Assembly (NCBI RefSeq): GCF_026340975.1
Contig: NZ_JAPEOS010000002.1
Location: 2,523,500-2,587,499 of the forward strand
DNA: 64,000 nt
Reading direction: 5' to 3'
From: Streptomyces sp. NBC_01214
Lineage (GTDB): Bacteria > Actinomycetota > Actinomycetes > Streptomycetales > Streptomycetaceae
Positions 34,587 to 42,675 of this stretch are shown piece by piece. A model generated the notes under the pieces. That model was not told the origin of the DNA. It was given only the letters and a program-made list of their open reading frames with translations, and did not search any database. Each line of letters begins with the position of its first letter. The stretch's first letter is position 1. The position numbers and the translations under genes are program-made.

Positions 34587-35372
34587 TCATCGGGTTCTTG
34601 CATAGCCGGGTGCTTTGCTGGTCCGGGCACGGGATGAGACCCAGTTGCGGCCCCAGGTGGCGGCGCGGGCGGCGGAGAGACGGGCCTGCTGCCAGGCGCC
34701 GAGCTGGTCGGGGCGCACGGACACGGAGGTCGCGCGGATCCGGTTGCTGAGCGGGACGTGTCCGCGCGGGCGCATCACCGGCTCCGGGTCGGCCAAGGCC
34801 GTGGTCAGGGACTGCATCAGGTTCAGCGGGGTGCTCGCGGTGGCCTGCACGTTCCACACAGGCCCGTGCTCGTTGCGGGCGCCGACCCACCAGTGGTCCT
34901 GGCTGCCGTCACCGCCGGCTTTGACGTACTGCACGACGGCGTGCCGGTCGGGGCTCTGGGCTACGAAGTAGTCGTCCTGCTGCATGCTCCACGACTTCTC
35001 GGTGAGCGGCGCCCACACGTTCGGGGCGTGCGCCGAGCGCGGCTTGGTGAGTGCGTCGGTCAGGCCCGCGACGATCTCCACCGGGGTCTGCGGGGTGAGG
35101 GTGACCTGCCAGGCCGGCTGATGTCCCTGGGCGGCGCCGTGGATCTGCCAGCCGCCCGGCGGCTGGTAGGCGACGCGCACCATCTGGTCGGGCGAGTCGA
35201 AGGCGAGCGTCGTGCCGGACTTGCGGGTGATGTCCTTCCAGCCCGAAGCGCGCAGGAACTCGCTGACATGCCGCAGGTCGCCGCCGCCGGCCAGGTAGCG
35301 CGGTTCGATCAGGTAGTGCTGCTCAGCTTGCTGGGCCTGACCCCAGCCGGTCCACTGCTGCTGTCGGCTCAC
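34587..35372 (-). CDS. DUF317 domain protein (second copy)
   Basis: The 261-residue protein has two DUF317-like repeats. The first begins IEPRYLAGGGDLRHVSEFLR and ends PVEIVAGLTDALT; the second ends TPLNLMQSLTTALADPEPVM. A basic tail follows. Tryptophan- and glycine-rich turns (GWKDITRKSG, QPPGGWQIHG) separate strands. GTG 35,372 has GGGAGG 5 nt upstream and overlaps the previous gene by 4 nt. It is a paralogue of 33,250-34,074 and of 62,310-63,152. Confidence 0.82.
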   Translation of the reverse strand: MSRQQQWTGWGQAQQAEQHYLIEPRYLAGGGDLRHVSEFLRASGWKDITRKSGTTLAFDSPDQMVRVAYQPPGGWQIHGAAQGHQPAWQVTLTPQTPVEIVAGLTDALTKPRSAHAPNVWAPLTEKSWSMQQDDYFVAQSPDRHAVVQYVKAGGDGSQDHWWVGARNEHGPVWNVQATASTPLNLMQSLTTALADPEPVMRPRGHVPLSNRIRATSVSVRPDQLGAWQQARLSAARAATWGRNWVSSRARTSKAPGYARTR

Positions 35373-35758
35373 CGGTGCCTCCCACGCGCCACCAGGGCGG
35401 TGGCCTGCGTGGCCGTCGGAGGCGACGTGGTCAGGGGGTGGCGCGTGGCGATCTCCTCGAAGACTTCCTGGTGTTCGTCCAGGTCGAGGGCGAGGTCGTA
35501 CAACGTGTTGGCGGTGCGCCCGAGAGCCAGCCACATCTCCGCCGGGAAGACGCCGCTCTGGGCATGGTGCTTGGTCACGTAGGTACCAGTGCCGACCAGG
35601 GCTGACAGCCTGCCGAGGACGCCGCTGTCGGCATCCAGGACCTGCCGGAGGATCTGGGCGGCCTGCTGCGGCCCGGCCTGGGACAGCCGCTCGGATAGCT
35701 GGTCGAGCTGCAGGGTGATGCCCGCGGTGAGGGCGTCGGCGGTGACGGGTGGGGTCAT
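35369..35758 (-). CDS. helical partner of the DUF317 protein (copy 2)
   Basis: The 129-residue helical protein (LQLDQLSERLSQAGPQQAAQ, then ILRQVLDADSGVLGRLSALV and LYDLALDLDEHQEVFEEIAT) is the counterpart of 34,065-34,430. Its stop overlaps the DUF317 start in GTGA. I chose ATG 35,758 where the match to its paralogue begins. No catalytic motif or membrane segment is seen. Confidence 0.65.
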   Translation of the reverse strand: MTPPVTADALTAGITLQLDQLSERLSQAGPQQAAQILRQVLDADSGVLGRLSALVGTGTYVTKHHAQSGVFPAEMWLALGRTANTLYDLALDLDEHQEVFEEIATRHPLTTSPPTATQATALVARGRHR

Positions 35759-35796
35759 GGGCGGTCCAGGGTGCTGTGCGTTACCCACGACGGCGG

Positions 35797-36039
35797 TCAG
35801 CGGGTGTGGCGGTGGATGGAGGCGGCCGGTGCGCCAACGCGGCGCGGCGGTGACATCGCGGGCCGGGGCCGGTCGGTGCCTGCGGCTTTGACGACGACGG
35901 CGCGCAGGTAGCGGCGCAACAGGAAGCGGGCGAGAGCCGGTCGGCGGGCCGCGCTGAGCAGCGGGACACGGGGCCGACCGTCAGGAGTGTCAGCCGATGG
36001 CTGGGGGCGGTTGGTCTGGCGCGGGTCGGGCACGGTCAC
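35797..36039 (-). CDS. hypothetical small basic protein
   Basis: An 80-residue frame from ATG 36,039 overlaps the stop of the upstream gene by 4 nt. It has a basic helical centre (RRPALARFLLRRYLRAVVVK) between proline-rich ends. The overlap and codon bias argue for a real gene; the composition could also fit a short membrane-binding peptide. Not recognised. Confidence 0.5.
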   Translation of the reverse strand: MTVPDPRQTNRPQPSADTPDGRPRVPLLSAARRPALARFLLRRYLRAVVVKAAGTDRPRPAMSPPRRVGAPAASIHRHTR

Positions 36040-36803
36040 CGGGTTCGGGCGGTGGTCCGGGCACCGGGCTGTGGCGTGGGCAGCGTGGCCTCCGCGGCCG
36101 GGCGGGCGGCGGCGCGCAGCACGGTGGGGATGCCGAGGCGGGCGAGGCGGGCGCCGGCGGCCCGGACGGCGTGGGCCTGAGCCTGGGTGTCGTCCCCGCC
36201 GAGCACGTACGCCTTCGCTGCGCTCTCCCAGACGAACCCTTCAGCGAGAAGGACCTCGGCTGAGGGACGGGTGGTGGTGACCGCGGCGAGCGAACCGTCC
36301 TCAAGCCAGGTCATCACCACCTGCTCCTGCCGCGCGCCGGGCCCGGGCGGCGGGGGGTTCATCGCGTTGTGCCGGACCTGGGCCAGGGCGATGTCGTAGC
36401 GCGGCAGCAGATCTGCGGTGACGGCGCGGGCGGCGCGCTCGGCGTCGGCGGGCACGGCGATCCCGTCAGGCTCGCGTACCCCGGCGTACGCCTCGGGGGC
36501 GACGCCGGCCGGAGCGATGGCGGCGACGAGGAACTCCTCCTCATGCCGGGGGTGGACGGTGACGTACAGGCCCATGCCGTCGTCGCGGACGAGGTGGGCG
36601 TCGGCGCCCAGGGCGTACTCGGCGAGCGCGGAGGCTACCTCGTTGAGGTCCCATACGTTCTCGGCGTGGGTGAACTGCTCCTCGTGCCCAGCGTGCTGGT
36701 GGTACTGGACGGTCCAGTGGCCGGGGAGTTCCTCGGAGAGGATGGTGGCGAACGACTCCACGTCGCGGCCGTCGTCGTCGGGCAGGGGGCGGGGGGCGGG
36801 CAT
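36036..36803 (-). CDS. hypothetical protein, intact paralogue of the broken gene 42,676-43,458
   Basis: The 255-residue protein starts VESFATILSEELPGHWTVQY and contains AENVWDLNEVASALAEYALG, GMGLYVTVHPRHEEEFLVAA and a C-terminal YVLGGDDTQAQAHAVRAAGA. ATG 36,803 was chosen from the match with its paralogue. The order of elements (short helix, two strands, an EPNGIAVP-type loop, long helix AARAVTADLLPRYDIALAQV) is the same in both. Function unknown; it is soluble and recurs twice in this cluster, so it probably matters to element biology. Confidence 0.65.
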   Translation of the reverse strand: MPAPRPLPDDDGRDVESFATILSEELPGHWTVQYHQHAGHEEQFTHAENVWDLNEVASALAEYALGADAHLVRDDGMGLYVTVHPRHEEEFLVAAIAPAGVAPEAYAGVREPDGIAVPADAERAARAVTADLLPRYDIALAQVRHNAMNPPPPGPGARQEQVVMTWLEDGSLAAVTTTRPSAEVLLAEGFVWESAAKAYVLGGDDTQAQAHAVRAAGARLARLGIPTVLRAAARPAAEATLPTPQPGARTTARTR

Positions 36804-36828
36804 GGGCTCCTCGAACTTGGGGCGGGGG

Positions 36829-37482
36829 TCATTGGGTCCGTCCGGAGGCGGTAGGGGCGGGTGAGGCTGGCGGGGCGGCAGCGGGGAGGGCTGTTCCTGG
36901 CCTGGCCGGGGCCGTGGTGCGGTCGGCGAGTTCGGCGCGGGTGTGCAGCAGGTCGGCGGTGATGGGACCGAGCCGGTGCTCGGCCAGGTAGCGCACCCGG
37001 GCCGCGACGTGCCGGTCCGCAGGTCCGCCGAGGCCGTCGTAGACGGAGGCAAGGGAGTGGAGAAGCTGCCCCAGAGAGGCGAGGATGCCGTCGTGCGCGG
37101 CGGTCACCTCCTCCAGACGGTCGGACACCTCGGCCGGGTTGCCCGCTTCTCGGATGGACTCTGCGAGGTTCGCGATCGACCGGCCCGTCGTCACGTAGCG
37201 GGGATCGGTCGTCGAGGTCGCGAACTGCGGGTCGGCCTGTACCCGGTATCCGGCGGCCTGGAGCCGGGCGACGGCGAGCTTGGCCACGGCCGCCTCATCC
37301 GCCGGCTCGACGGTCGGCGACATCGGGTGCCAGGTGACCCCGCGGACCTCACGCAGGAAGAACGTGCGTTCCAGGATGCCGTGGGCCAGCCCGTCACCGC
37401 CGTGGGCGGTGATCCGTCCGGTGTCCGCGTCCCTGGTGACTGTGATGGGCGGCGCCTTGCGCGGGGCGGCAGGCTCGTTCAC
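36829..37482 (-). CDS. hypothetical protein
   Basis: The 217-residue protein begins VNEPAAPRKAPPITVTRDAD and has a mixed N-terminal domain (TFFLREVRGVTWHPMSPTV, VAKLAVARLQAAGYRVQADP). A helical part follows (LEEVTAAHDGILASLGQLLH) with a proline/alanine-rich tail. GTG 37,482 overlaps the stop of the relaxase-like gene by 4 nt. Translational coupling to that gene suggests a helper for DNA processing, but there is no motif to support it. Confidence 0.6.
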   Translation of the reverse strand: MNEPAAPRKAPPITVTRDADTGRITAHGGDGLAHGILERTFFLREVRGVTWHPMSPTVEPADEAAVAKLAVARLQAAGYRVQADPQFATSTTDPRYVTTGRSIANLAESIREAGNPAEVSDRLEEVTAAHDGILASLGQLLHSLASVYDGLGGPADRHVAARVRYLAEHRLGPITADLLHTRAELADRTTAPARPGTALPAAAPPASPAPTASGRTQ

Positions 37483-38372
37483 CGGGCCATCGCACGGGCC
37501 GAGGTGGCTGCCTGCACGGGCAGTGTCGGCGCAACGGGGGCCGGAGGCGCGGGAGGCTGGAGTCGCGAGGCGATCTCGCCCAGCTGCTCCTGCAGCCCGT
37601 ACAGGCGGCGGGCTGCCCAGAACAAGTCCCTTGCTGCGGCGTCCGTTTGGTTGTCGGACAGCGCGGCGGCCTGCCGACCGACCTCCTCCACGAGCTGGCG
37701 CACGGCGGCGATCGGGCCGGACTGCTCGGCGGCGAGCTGTCGCAGGATTCCCGCGAGCGGGCTGGTCGCGGTCGGCACCCGCGGGGAGGCGGTGACCGCC
37801 GGGCCGGCTGGCGGGTTCTGGGGGCCGGAACGCTGCTGGGGGATGGAGTGCAGAAGGAGGTCGGCCGCGATGTTTCGCGCCTCGGTGACCAGGGCCTGCA
37901 GGAGTCGGCGGGGAGGGGTGCTCCAGGTGCCGTCGGCGCGGATCAGGTTGGCGATCACGTCCAGGCGGCCGGGCTGGCCCTGGACGGCGATCCACCGGCA
38001 TGCCGCGTCGTCGCCGGGTGGCGCGATGCCGGCGGCACGGGCGATCCGATAGCCGATCTCGGACCACTCGGCGTGGTTCAACTCCCGGTCCAGCGGGTGC
38101 AGGTGCGCGGTGATGTGGAGGATCGCGCGCCGGTCGCCGCCGGGCCCGGAGACGAGTGGGTGCTCCAGCGACGGGTCGGCGAGATGGTCGGCCCACCTCG
38201 CCGACTCCCATATCCGGTCGTCGTCGGTGTAGTGGTCCAGCCGGTTCCAGTGGGCCACCACCGTGCCGCCGGGCTCGGTGGTCAGGCCCTCCTGCATGCT
38301 GATCTCGCGGCCGAGCGCCTCTGCGAGGGCTTCGTCGGCGGTCACGTCGCGGGAGTGGACTTCAATGATCAT
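37479..38372 (-). CDS. relaxase-like mobilisation protein lacking the histidine cluster
   Basis: The 297-residue protein has the layout of Streptomyces relaxase/mobilisation proteins: a strand (AILHITAHLHPLDRELNHAE), the W-S-E-I-G-Y-R-I-A-R-A-A-G-I-A helix and GDDAACRWIAVQGQPGRLDV. In working relaxases of this group, as I recall them, the last segment ends in HIHIVATL, with metal-binding histidines. Here it reads GRLDVIANL, without them. The C-terminal half is helical. It is thus either an inactive relative acting as an accessory DNA-binding protein, or a convergent look-alike. ATG 38,372 starts an MIIEVHS strand. Confidence 0.55.
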   Translation of the reverse strand: MIIEVHSRDVTADEALAEALGREISMQEGLTTEPGGTVVAHWNRLDHYTDDDRIWESARWADHLADPSLEHPLVSGPGGDRRAILHITAHLHPLDRELNHAEWSEIGYRIARAAGIAPPGDDAACRWIAVQGQPGRLDVIANLIRADGTWSTPPRRLLQALVTEARNIAADLLLHSIPQQRSGPQNPPAGPAVTASPRVPTATSPLAGILRQLAAEQSGPIAAVRQLVEEVGRQAAALSDNQTDAAARDLFWAARRLYGLQEQLGEIASRLQPPAPPAPVAPTLPVQAATSARAMAR

Positions 38373-38447
38373 GGTCTCGCTCGGGGTCGGGCTTTTCGAA
38401 GGGCGGCTGCGGGCCGGCGGCTTCGCGCCGTGGCAGGATGGCGGTGA

Positions 38448-38864
38448 TCACCGGCCGGGGCGGGCGTCGGCGACGTGGACGAGCTGGGCGTGGGCGGTCA
38501 GGGAGTACCAGCGGCAGTCCACGGCCTCCTCGGCGTCCCCGAGGCGCTTGACCAGGTACTCCCGGAGCGCCTTTTGGTGCATCAGGCACTCCGGGCACCG
38601 CTTGGACAGGTGCACCAGGTAGCGAGGGTGGGCGGTGGCGTAGGACCGGTCACCGCCGGTGGGGTCGAGCAGCCTCCAGCCGTTCTCGTCGGTGGGGGTG
38701 TGCCAGGAGGGGGCCACGACCTTCATCGCGTCGCCCCACAGCTCTCCGCCGGCGGCGCCCTTGAGGACCACGACGTGCTCGCCTGGGCGGAAGTGCTGGT
38801 GGGTGATGTCCCGCTCCGGGGTGAGCGGGTCGGGCGGGAGGTACACGGGGTGGGTCTCGGGCAC
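38448..38864 (-). CDS. hypothetical protein, first gene behind operator O1
   Basis: The 138-residue protein starts at GTG 38,864 with GGAAGG 7 nt upstream. Sequence marks are RPGEHVVVLKGAAGGELWGD, then PRYLVHLSKRCPECLMHQKA with a Cys-x2-Cys pair that could bind metal. It is the first gene after the perfect palindrome at 38,919-38,943, so it is the lead gene of the block reading down to 30,829. Family unknown. Confidence 0.6.
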   Translation of the reverse strand: MPETHPVYLPPDPLTPERDITHQHFRPGEHVVVLKGAAGGELWGDAMKVVAPSWHTPTDENGWRLLDPTGGDRSYATAHPRYLVHLSKRCPECLMHQKALREYLVKRLGDAEEAVDCRWYSLTAHAQLVHVADARPGR

Positions 38865-38903
38865 GGAGGTCCTTCCACGAAGACGCTGGGCGGCGGTGGA
38901 AGA

Positions 38904-38965
38904 CAAAGGGTCCGGAGAATCCCCGGTTTCCGAAACCGGGGATCGGCGGCTATATTGCGCGCCGC
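38904..38965 (-). promoter_or_regulatory. operator/promoter O1: 25-bp palindrome with TATA-like box
   Basis: The palindrome at 38,919-38,943 has perfect 12-bp arms ATCCCCGGTTTC and GAAACCGGGGAT around one base. On the minus strand GCAATATAGCC lies just before it and a gene start about 55 nt after. All 62 nt are identical to O3 at 55,631-55,692. A repressor bound here would block the promoter. No candidate repressor gene is in the immediate neighbourhood. Confidence 0.75.
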
Positions 38966-38970
38966 CCGGC

Positions 38971-39468
38971 CTACCGGAACGGGTTCTCCGTGGGCCGGTC
39001 GCGGTCGTCGGCGGCCTCCAGCAGCTCGGGCAGATCGGTCCCCTCAGCCTCGCGCTGGTCGACCCACCACCCGGCTCTCGTCAGCAGCCGGACCTGCTCC
39101 TCCAACTGGGCCCAGTCGGCTTCGTCCCAGGTCCCTTCGGCGACCAGCGCGGTGTAGGCGCGGGTCACCAGCTGGTGGCGGCTGCGCTCGCCCCAGCCCA
39201 GGATCTTTTCGGGGCCCTCCAGGGGCGGCATGTCGAACTGGGTTGCCCAGTCCGCAGCGGCGGTCTGTTCTTCGGCGCGCTTGGCGGCCAGCCACTCGGC
39301 CGTGCTGGCGGCATCCGCCTGCTGATCGGCCCGCCAGCAGTCGGTGCACTGCCGGGCGGCGAGCCAGCGGGCGTATCCAGCGCGCTGGTCCGCCGAACGG
39401 CTCGACAGGTCATGGGTGTTGGTGTGTCCACAGCTGTGGACGATCTCAAAGGACGTGGGGATGGCCAC
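38971..39468 (-). CDS. hypothetical protein with a Cys/His pattern
   Basis: The 165-residue protein opens FEIVHSCGHTNTHDLSSRSA and then ARQCTDCWRADQQ, a C-x-H plus C-x2-C arrangement that could hold zinc. The rest is helical and tryptophan-rich (AAADWATQFDMPPL, DEADWAQLEEQVRLLTRAGW). GTG 39,468 follows AAGGAG at 7 nt. Its stop is 6 nt from the O1 block, so it ends one transcription unit. Family unknown. Confidence 0.6.
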   Translation of the reverse strand: MAIPTSFEIVHSCGHTNTHDLSSRSADQRAGYARWLAARQCTDCWRADQQADAASTAEWLAAKRAEEQTAAADWATQFDMPPLEGPEKILGWGERSRHQLVTRAYTALVAEGTWDEADWAQLEEQVRLLTRAGWWVDQREAEGTDLPELLEAADDRDRPTENPFR

Positions 39469-39532
39469 GGAGAACTCCTTGCAACAGAAGGGGTGGAGGG
39501 CTGGACCGGTCGCGTGAGCCGGTCGCACAGCG

Positions 39533-39766
39533 TTAGGTCTCGGCCCACTGGTGACGCGCTCCGGATGCGTGGCCGGTCAGGGTGCCGGCAGTGGTGCGGT
39601 GGAGGGTGATGGTGGCGGTCGGCGGCAGGGCAGGTGTCCTTGGATCGGGGTAGGGGGTGTGTCGGTGCGGTGTGGCTGTCAGGCCGGGGAGGGGCCCGTC
39701 GTGGTCACCGGGTTCGTCTGGCAGCCGAGGAGTGGGCGCCGAGGGTGGGTACGGGCGCGGAGGCAA
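39533..39766 (-). CDS. possible small hypothetical protein
   Basis: The 77-residue frame ends ATITLHRTTAGTLTGHASGA followed by RHQWAET, which has normal codon bias. The only in-frame start is TTG 39,766 with a poor ribosome site and a proline-rich N-terminus. It overlaps the end of the next gene upstream. Real but short-start or decayed; function unknown. Confidence 0.35.
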   Translation of the reverse strand: MPPRPYPPSAPTPRLPDEPGDHDGPLPGLTATPHRHTPYPDPRTPALPPTATITLHRTTAGTLTGHASGARHQWAET

Positions 39767-40130
39767 CCTGGGGGGTGTTTACGCGGTGCTGCGGAGGTTG
39801 GGCGGCGGCGGCCCGGGCGATGCGAGCCAGCCGTTCGGACGCGGAGTTCGCTCGGACCGGGGCGTTCGCTGGGGCCGTTTCGGCTGGATCGAGGGAGAGG
39901 TCCGCATGCACGGTGAACCCATGTCGGCGGAGGTCATGGACGGTCTGCCGGGCGCGGCGCCGCAGGTCGTGATCGGGCTGGGTCAGCCGGAACAGATCCG
40001 CTCGGCCCGGTACAGGTTCGAACTGCTCGCGCTCCAGGTACCAGGCCGCGAGGTGGGAAGTGATGGCTGTGGTGGGACGGGCGACCACACCGTGCTCGGC
40101 GTGCAGCCCGAAATGGAAGTGCGGTTGCAT
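39705..40130 (-). CDS. hypothetical protein
   Basis: The 141-residue protein starts at ATG 40,130 (MQPHFHFGLHAEHGVVARPT). It contains ITSHLAAWYLEREQFEPVPG, then RARQTVHDLRRHGFTVHADL, followed by an alanine-rich basic tail. The compact alpha/beta look suggests a small soluble domain. It lies between the 378-residue protein at 40,159 and the small frame at 39,533, all in one direction. Not recognised. Confidence 0.55.
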   Translation of the reverse strand: MQPHFHFGLHAEHGVVARPTTAITSHLAAWYLEREQFEPVPGRADLFRLTQPDHDLRRRARQTVHDLRRHGFTVHADLSLDPAETAPANAPVRANSASERLARIARAAAAQPPQHRVNTPQVASAPVPTLGAHSSAARRTR

Positions 40131-40158
40131 GGGGGGCGTCCAGATGGGTCGGGGGAGG

Positions 40159-41295
40159 TCATCGACTGCAGGGCGCTCGTCCGGGGACGGAGGGCGCGGC
40201 CTTGGCAGCAGCGGGAAGTGCAGGCCGGACCGTGGTCGCAGGGCCGCCGGGTCGGGTGGCGCGGGCCTGCCGCAGCAGGGCCGGCGCGTCGGTGCGCCAT
40301 CGGCGGAGGGTCTCGGCCGTGCTGGGCGGCAGGGCGGCAGGCGAGGACGGTGCCGCCGGCCACGAGGGTTCCGCCGCGTCCGGGTGAAGGAGCTGGTGGA
40401 GGCGGTCCAGGGGGGCGGAGTCCTCGGAGCCCGATACGGGGCGCACACGGGAGAGGAGTTCAGCGGCGTAGGGGCGCACGCGGCGCCACTCCACGGAGCT
40501 CTCTTCGAGGTACTGCTGCTCGGTGTGTCCGGGCGTGGCCGGGTCCAGGCGGGTGCCGTCGCTGTAGAGGCTGGACTGCCGGATTGCATTCCACTTCACA
40601 TGGAGTTCCTCGAGCCTGCCGTGTGCTGCCTCGACGGCGGCCAGGAGTCGTTCGTGGACGGCCTGCTCGTACGCGGGCAGGAATGTGCCGGTGACCAGGC
40701 CGGCGGCGTGGGCCGCTTCGGAGGGCAGCACGACTGAGCGGGGGGCGTACGGGTCGGCGTAGTTGTCGTCGAAGGAGGCGCTCGCGAAGGCGCCGAGCAG
40801 GTAGTCGTGGGCGCTGCCGAGCCGTTCGACCAGGAGGAGTTCGATGCCTGCGCCGTTTGTAAGTTGGGCGGCGTACGGGAGGCGGCCGTGTTCCACAGAG
40901 TCGATGAGTTCGCCCGCGTCCCACAGGAGCGGGACGAGGTCTTCCTGCCACACCGGGTGGGCGTAGACCTCGACCTTCACCGTCCACGTCCCGGGCAGGC
41001 CGTCGGCCAGCGCGGTTGCGTAGTCGCCCAGGTACGGGCGGGCGCCGCCGAAGAGGAGCACGCGGTGTCGGCGCGCGTTCTCCGCGAGAGCAAGCAGGTT
41101 GGGCTTTGCGCTGTCCACGTCGCGCAGGGCGTACGTGCCGTCGGGGCGCCGCTCGAATCCGGGCGTGAGCTGAAGAGCGGTGTTGGCCCACCGGTACTGC
41201 TCGCCCACGGGGACGGCGACCAGGCCGTCGGCCGGGCTGAGGGCGAGGATGATCTGTGCCAGGCCCCTGGGGCGGGGCGTCGTGCGGTCGTCCAT
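40159..41295 (-). CDS. hypothetical soluble protein
   Basis: This 378-residue protein has no membrane helix. Marks are GLAQIILALSPADGLVAVPV near the start, HRVLLFGGARPYLGDYATAL and WTVKVEVYAHPVWQEDLVPL. A helical stretch (EQAVHERLLAAVEAAHGRLE) and a long proline/alanine tail follow. ATG 41,295 is 2 nt after the stop of the glycosyltransferase-like gene, so both share a transcript. I do not recognise the family. Confidence 0.6.
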   Translation of the reverse strand: MDDRTTPRPRGLAQIILALSPADGLVAVPVGEQYRWANTALQLTPGFERRPDGTYALRDVDSAKPNLLALAENARRHRVLLFGGARPYLGDYATALADGLPGTWTVKVEVYAHPVWQEDLVPLLWDAGELIDSVEHGRLPYAAQLTNGAGIELLLVERLGSAHDYLLGAFASASFDDNYADPYAPRSVVLPSEAAHAAGLVTGTFLPAYEQAVHERLLAAVEAAHGRLEELHVKWNAIRQSSLYSDGTRLDPATPGHTEQQYLEESSVEWRRVRPYAAELLSRVRPVSGSEDSAPLDRLHQLLHPDAAEPSWPAAPSSPAALPPSTAETLRRWRTDAPALLRQARATRPGGPATTVRPALPAAAKAAPSVPGRAPCSR

Positions 41296-41297
41296 GC

Positions 41298-42062
41298 TCA
41301 CGCCCGGCTGGCGAGGGCGTTGCGCAGGCCGTGCCCGAACGCGTGGGCATGGCGGCGGGCGGCCAGCTCCAGCTCCTCGTACTGCTCGCCGCGGGTCATC
41401 TGACCGTCGTGCTTGCGGTACCGGTAGACGGGCAGCGGGAGCAGCACGCCGGGGCCCAGCGCGGTGACGCCGACGGCTGCCATGTAGTCCTCGCCCTGGA
41501 CGAGTCCGCCCATGCCGCCCGCCGCGCGCACGAGGCGGGTGCGGGCCAGGATGGTCGTCGGCCCGACCGGGATGGTGTCCTGCGGCCGGGGCCAGTACGT
41601 CACCACGTCGCCGGCGGCGTGATAGCCGGGCGGGGCCGGGCATTCCCACAGGCGCCGGGAGCCGTCCGGCAGCCAGTCCTCGCTGTATCCGGCGCCCCCC
41701 CCGAGCTCGTCGGTGAAGGTCTCCAGACGTACGCCCAGGCTCCAGTCGGGGAAGACGTCATCGTCGTCGGCCCAGTTCACGAACTCGGTGCGCACCTCGT
41801 TCAGGCCGAGGTTGCGGGCGCAGGCGGCGCCGACCGGGCGAGGCAGGGCGAGGGTCCGGATCCGGGGGTCGGCGGTGATCGGGGCAGGCACGAGGGCGGG
41901 GTCGGCGCCGTCGAGGACGAGGACTGCCTCCCAGGGCACGGTCTGCCGGGTGAGGCTGGCGTGCATCTCCTGCAGGTAGGGCAGGCGCTCGGGGCGGAGC
42001 TGGGTGGCGATGACGACGGTGATCTGCGGGGCGGACAGAGATTTCTCCGGAGTGCGGTCCAT
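41298..42062 (-). CDS. GT2-like glycosyltransferase family protein
   Basis: The 254-residue protein has the N-terminal GT-A fold signs of family 2 glycosyltransferases. ITVVIATQLRPERLPYLQEM opens it, then AVLVLDGADP, and PVGAACARNLGLNEVRTEFV leads into NWADDDDVFPDW with the acidic metal-binding cluster. VQGEDYMAAVGVTALGPGV follows near the C-terminus. It would use a nucleotide sugar; the acceptor is unknown. Such a gene inside a transfer cluster is unusual; modifying a surface structure or a nucleobase are possible roles, without evidence here. ATG 42,062 was chosen at the start of conserved sequence. Confidence 0.8.
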   Translation of the reverse strand: MDRTPEKSLSAPQITVVIATQLRPERLPYLQEMHASLTRQTVPWEAVLVLDGADPALVPAPITADPRIRTLALPRPVGAACARNLGLNEVRTEFVNWADDDDVFPDWSLGVRLETFTDELGGGAGYSEDWLPDGSRRLWECPAPPGYHAAGDVVTYWPRPQDTIPVGPTTILARTRLVRAAGGMGGLVQGEDYMAAVGVTALGPGVLLPLPVYRYRKHDGQMTRGEQYEELELAARRHAHAFGHGLRNALASRA

Positions 42063-42073
42063 GGGCGGGGCGT

Positions 42074-42652
42074 TCAGCGGGTGATCCGCGGTCGGGCGGG
42101 TGCGGGTGCCGGGGTGACCGGCTTCGTGATCTTCAGTGGGGCGGCGGGGGCCTGGATGGGCGCGGGCCGGTTCGAGTCCCACAGCGAGGGGGTGCCGGAG
42201 ATCCGGGAGAGGGGGTCAGTGTCCCAGGACACAATGGGACCGCTGTCGTACCAGGTCAGGGCGATGACCTCGATGCCGTGGTCGTGTAGGACGTAGCCCC
42301 ATTCCAGGCCCATGGCATCGGCGTTGGCGTCGGTGACCGGGATCGGCTTCGCGGGGGTGCCGTCAACGTTGAAGACGTTGTCGAAGGGAGCGCTCGGGCC
42401 GCGGTCGCCGTGGGGGTCGAGGCGCTCCCGCACGTTGTCGGGGGCCCTGTCCAGGAGGTCCATGCCGAGGTCCTTCCAGTCGTGGGGGCCATCGATGAGG
42501 TGCCGGCGCAGAGCGTCGAGGTCACCGCCGAAGCGGTAGCGGGCGGCGCCGAGCAGGAGCGGGAGCTGGTTGTCGGGGTAGCCGTCGTAATGGCAGTAGA
42601 TGCCCTCGTAGCCGGTACCGGTGGGACGGGCGATGAAGCTGCGGGTGCTGAT
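42074..42652 (-). CDS. hypothetical protein whose natural start position reads ATC
   Basis: The 192-residue protein (TRSFIARPTGTGYEGIYCHY, then DGYPDNQLPLLLGAARYRFG, HLIDGPHDWKDLGMDLLDRA, GLEWGYVLHDHGIEVIALTW) belongs to a family of element-borne proteins that usually begin M-S/T-T-R. At that position (42,652-42,650) the codon is ATC, with AAGGAAA 6 nt before it. No ATG or GTG lies in frame nearby. Either AUC serves as a rare start, the start was mutated, or the base is an error. Function unknown. Confidence 0.6.
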   Translation of the reverse strand: MSTRSFIARPTGTGYEGIYCHYDGYPDNQLPLLLGAARYRFGGDLDALRRHLIDGPHDWKDLGMDLLDRAPDNVRERLDPHGDRGPSAPFDNVFNVDGTPAKPIPVTDANADAMGLEWGYVLHDHGIEVIALTWYDSGPIVSWDTDPLSRISGTPSLWDSNRPAPIQAPAAPLKITKPVTPAPAPARPRITR

Positions 42653-42675
42653 GGCGGTTTCCTTCGGGCAGGTGG

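Noticed and set aside
42169..42180. GGTTCGAGTCCC, like the T-loop of a tRNA and thus a possible attachment site
   Set aside because: It lies inside a coding frame (end of the 42,074-42,652 protein) and no acceptor, D or anticodon stems can be built around it.
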